Of a stretch of 8,143 nucleotides of DNA, positions 7,212-8,143 are shown in pieces; position 1 is the stretch's first letter, and the number at the start of each line of letters is the position of its first letter. Made by a program: the position numbers and the translations under genes. A model generated the notes under the pieces. That model saw nothing but the letters and a program-made list of their open reading frames with translations. It was not told the DNA's origin and did no database searches. This DNA comes from Candidatus Woesearchaeota archaeon. Its GTDB lineage: Archaea; Nanobdellota; Nanobdellia; Woesearchaeales; UBA12501. The DNA lies in NCBI GenBank assembly GCA_014729495.1, contig WJJV01000109.1:1-8143 (forward strand), in the 5' to 3' direction.

Positions 7212-7502
7212 TTAAGAACCTCCTCTTCCTTTCCTGTCAAGAGGTCTTGCTTCAAATTCTGTCTCTCTAAGCATAAGTATGTCTCCTTTCCTTACAGGAC
7301 CCTTGACATTCCTTCTCAGCACCTTGTCCTTGTCTCTTCCTTCAAGGACCTTGCATCTGATCTGGGTTGCCTCTCCTCTTGAACCTGTCCTTGCTATGAT
7401 CTCTTCTACCCTGGCAGGGGTTGCTGGCGAGAAGCTGACTCCTTTCTTCTCTTCCTGCTGGACTTCATCGCCCTTGCCTTTCATCTTTCTTACAGCTGCC
7501 AT
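7212..7502 (-). CDS. rps28e: 30S ribosomal protein eS28 with N-terminal extension
   Basis: The core from about residue 28 (PARVEEIIARTG, then VLEGRDK, RNVKGPVRKGDILMLRETE) is classic archaeal S28e, an OB-fold protein of the small subunit. The family is usually about 70 residues; this one has 96, with roughly 22 extra N-terminal residues rich in K, E and Q. No ATG, GTG or TTG closer to the core stands out, so the extension is probably real. An internal Met at residue 7 is possible. The start follows the rpl7ae stop by 13 nt and has no strong Shine-Dalgarno, so it may depend on translation of rpl7ae. Confidence 0.95.
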   Translation of the reverse strand: MAAVRKMKGKGDEVQQEEKKGVSFSPATPARVEEIIARTGSRGEATQIRCKVLEGRDKDKVLRRNVKGPVRKGDILMLRETEFEARPLDRKGRGGS

Positions 7503-7515
7503 TTTGGATCATATC

Positions 7516-7830
7516 TCATTTGGATATCTCAGCTATCACTTTCTTTGAGTCTCCTTCCTGCACTACAACAACTGCTGCTGTTCCTACTCCCAGGCCTGCT
7601 GCTGCTCCTAATTCCTCTTTTGAAGGGACCTCAATGCATGCGACTCCTTTCTCTTTTGACAATACTGGAATGTGCATTGTTATCTCTGGTGGTGTGATAT
7701 CCTTTGCGATCACAACAAGCTTTGCTTTGCCTTTCTCAAGGGCCTTTGTGACCTCATTTGAGCCTTTCCTAATCTTTCCTGTCCTTTTAGCAAGCTCTAC
7801 AGCTTCATATGCTTTTTCTATCTCAGCCAT
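7516..7830 (-). CDS. rpl7ae: Ribosomal protein eL8 / L7Ae, kink-turn RNA-binding protein
   Basis: At 104 residues this is a slightly short archaeal L7Ae. The RNA-contacting KGSNEVTKA is at 22-30, IAKDITPPEI at 41-50, and the hydrophobic loop that caps the kink (AAGLGVGTA) at 77-85. L7Ae is part of the large subunit. In archaea it also binds kink-turns in box C/D and H/ACA guide RNAs. It is the first gene of the translation cluster. Its start at 7830 follows an AGGAGG (7843-7838) with a 7-nt spacer. The leader upstream carries a predicted double kink-turn (7984-7926), so autoregulation is likely; that part is inference. Confidence 0.97.
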   Translation of the reverse strand: MAEIEKAYEAVELAKRTGKIRKGSNEVTKALEKGKAKLVVIAKDITPPEITMHIPVLSKEKGVACIEVPSKEELGAAAGLGVGTAAVVVVQEGDSKKVIAEISK

Positions 7831-7837
7831 TTTAATG

Positions 7838-7843
7838 CCTCCT
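7838..7843 (-). promoter_or_regulatory. Shine-Dalgarno site of rpl7ae
   Basis: AGGAGG, 7 nt before the ATG, lies in an AT-rich, probably unstructured stretch. A UUCCUA upstream in the leader (7907-7902) could pair with UAGGAG here over 6 bp including one G-U, which is a possible but short sequestering interaction. Confidence 0.75.
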
Positions 7844-7854
7844 ATATTATAATA

Positions 7855-7877
7855 AGGTAAAATCAGAATTTTTACCT
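7855..7877 (-). other. Hairpin in the rpl7ae leader
   Basis: A perfect 8-bp inverted repeat (AGGTAAAA at 7855-7862, TTTTACCT at 7870-7877) with a 7-nt loop ends 11 nt upstream of the Shine-Dalgarno. A smaller inverted repeat, AACCA-TC-TGGTT at 7881-7892, lies just upstream of it; as RNA it would form a 4-bp stem closed by a tetraloop. Both fit a structured leader; as DNA palindromes they could also be operators. Confidence 0.5.
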
Positions 7878-7925
7878 CATAACCATCTGGTTTTGAGGGC
7901 CTAGGAATCTTTGGTCATCTGATCT

Positions 7926-7984
7926 CTAGTACCTCATTCAGACTCATGCTCAGGGCCTGAGTCATCATAAATCACTGGTATTAG
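7926..7984 (-). promoter_or_regulatory. Predicted tandem kink-turn element, candidate L7Ae-binding leader
   Basis: In minus-strand RNA, the outer stem pairs UACC (7980-7977) with GGUA (7933-7930), extendable past one mismatch by CUA/UAG. Then comes a 3-nt bulge AGU (7976-7974), sheared pairs G7973.A7934 and A7972.G7935, U7971.U7936 and U7970-A7937. A second 3-nt bulge UAU (7969-7967) is followed by G7966.A7938, A7965.G7939, U7964.U7940 and six Watson-Crick pairs (7963-7958 with 7941-7946), closed by an 11-nt loop. The inner unit has consensus box C (AUGAUGA) and box D (CUGA). This is the kink-turn pattern bound by L7Ae, and the gene downstream encodes L7Ae. The fold was made by eye. A competing hairpin, CUCAG-GCC-CUGAG (7961-7949), would disrupt the inner stem. 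Confidence 0.65.
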
Positions 7985-8000
7985 GCTGGAATGAGAGGGG

Positions 8001-8010
8001 GTTTTTAAAG
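8001..8010 (-). promoter_or_regulatory. TATA-like box, candidate promoter of the rpl7ae operon
   Basis: The minus strand reads CTTTAAAAAC preceded by CCAAAC, similar to an archaeal TFB/TATA pair. A start about 25 nt downstream would be near 7980, at the first bases of the kink-turn stem, giving a leader of about 150 nt. No better TATA box lies closer to rpl7ae. The TTTAAA core is symmetrical and could also serve the divergent gene. Confidence 0.45.
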
Positions 8011-8031
8011 GTTTGGGGTGGAGGGCAGGTA

Positions 8032-8143
8032 ATGCATATAGAAAAGAAGGCCGTAAATGAGGGTATTGAGGGTGTAGGGCAAGATATTACTCTGGCACTC
8101 TTTCTCATATATCAAAGGGGGGAGAAACCCCACTGGACACTGG
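8032..8143 (+). CDS. Unidentified protein, N-terminal part (3' end outside window)
   Basis: An ATG at 8032 opens a frame that stays open to the window edge (37 codons). It is preceded by a strong GGAGG (8020-8024) with a 7-nt spacer, which is the main reason to call it. The visible protein begins MHIEKKAVNEG, has a hydrophobic LALFLIY run at about 22-28, then QRGEKPHWT. I do not recognise the family. It would be transcribed divergently from the rpl7ae operon, sharing the intergenic region. An opposing minus-strand frame over the same bases is open too but has no start in the window, and its stop lies in the TATA-like region, so I prefer the plus-strand reading. Confidence 0.55.
   Translation, partial: MHIEKKAVNEGIEGVGQDITLALFLIYQRGEKPHWTL

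Noticed and set aside
7211..7255. Longer rpl24e start at 7255
   Set aside because: The extra 15 residues are translated from within rps28e and are not part of the L24e family; the ATG at 7210 gives the canonical MPxCSFCGK start.
7926..7984. Box C/D guide RNA gene (AUGAUGA and CUGA boxes)
   Set aside because: The interval between the boxes is largely self-complementary and the possible D' guide would be only about 8 nt, with no C' box. The pairing fits a double kink-turn better than a two-guide sRNA.
8113..8131. GGGG...CCCC short hairpin near the right edge considered as a terminator
   Set aside because: It has a 4-bp stem, no following T run, and lies inside the predicted coding sequence.
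8004..8143. Minus-strand open frame entering from the right edge, ending in TAA near 8005
   Set aside because: It has no visible start, its composition looks unconvincing, and it lies opposite a plus-strand frame with a good ribosome-binding site. Its stop would fall in the TATA-like box.
8130..8143. Direct repeat CACTGG-A-CACTGG at the right edge, considered as the start of a repeat array
   Set aside because: There are only two 6-nt copies, inside the open frame starting at 8032; nothing further is visible to support an array.

Overview
The window is archaeal. The evidence is a run of archaeal-type translation genes on the minus strand (eL8/L7Ae, eS28, eL24, Ndk, EF-2, EF-1A, uS10), Shine-Dalgarno sites of the GGAGG/GAGGTG type, and TATA-like boxes upstream. 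Compact proteins, tight spacing and moderate-to-low GC would suit a DPANN-type archaeon such as Woesearchaeota or Pacearchaeota, but that placement is a guess and not demonstrated.

Layout. Positions 1-2545 (plus strand) hold a small operon: the C-terminal part of a radical-SAM protein, a complete paralogous radical-SAM protein overlapping it by ATGA, and a class I SAM-dependent methyltransferase. Substrates are not evident. A 13-nt convergent gap separates it from the translation cluster, which runs leftwards from 7830 to 2559: rpl7ae - rps28e - rpl24e - ndk - EF-2 - EF-1A - rps10. The first five genes are packed with gaps of 1-13 nt, so one mRNA is likely. EF-1A has its own promoter candidates in a 124-nt gap, and rps10 follows after 77 nt containing a T-rich tract and a hairpin. 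The order looks like the usual archaeal L7Ae-S28e-L24e-Ndk cluster joined to the tail of the str operon (EF-2, EF-1A, S10), without S12 and S7.

The right end, 7831-8031, is a divergent intergenic region. On its plus side a short open frame with a strong Shine-Dalgarno starts at 8032 and runs off the window; it is not identifiable. On its minus side is the most interesting signal: a 59-nt element (7984-7926) upstream of rpl7ae that can fold into two consecutive kink-turns, each with a 3-nt bulge, tandem G.A/A.G pairs and a U.U pair. L7Ae is the archaeal kink-turn-binding protein, so this looks like an autoregulatory mRNA leader with a doubled binding site. It is followed by two small hairpins and the rpl7ae Shine-Dalgarno.
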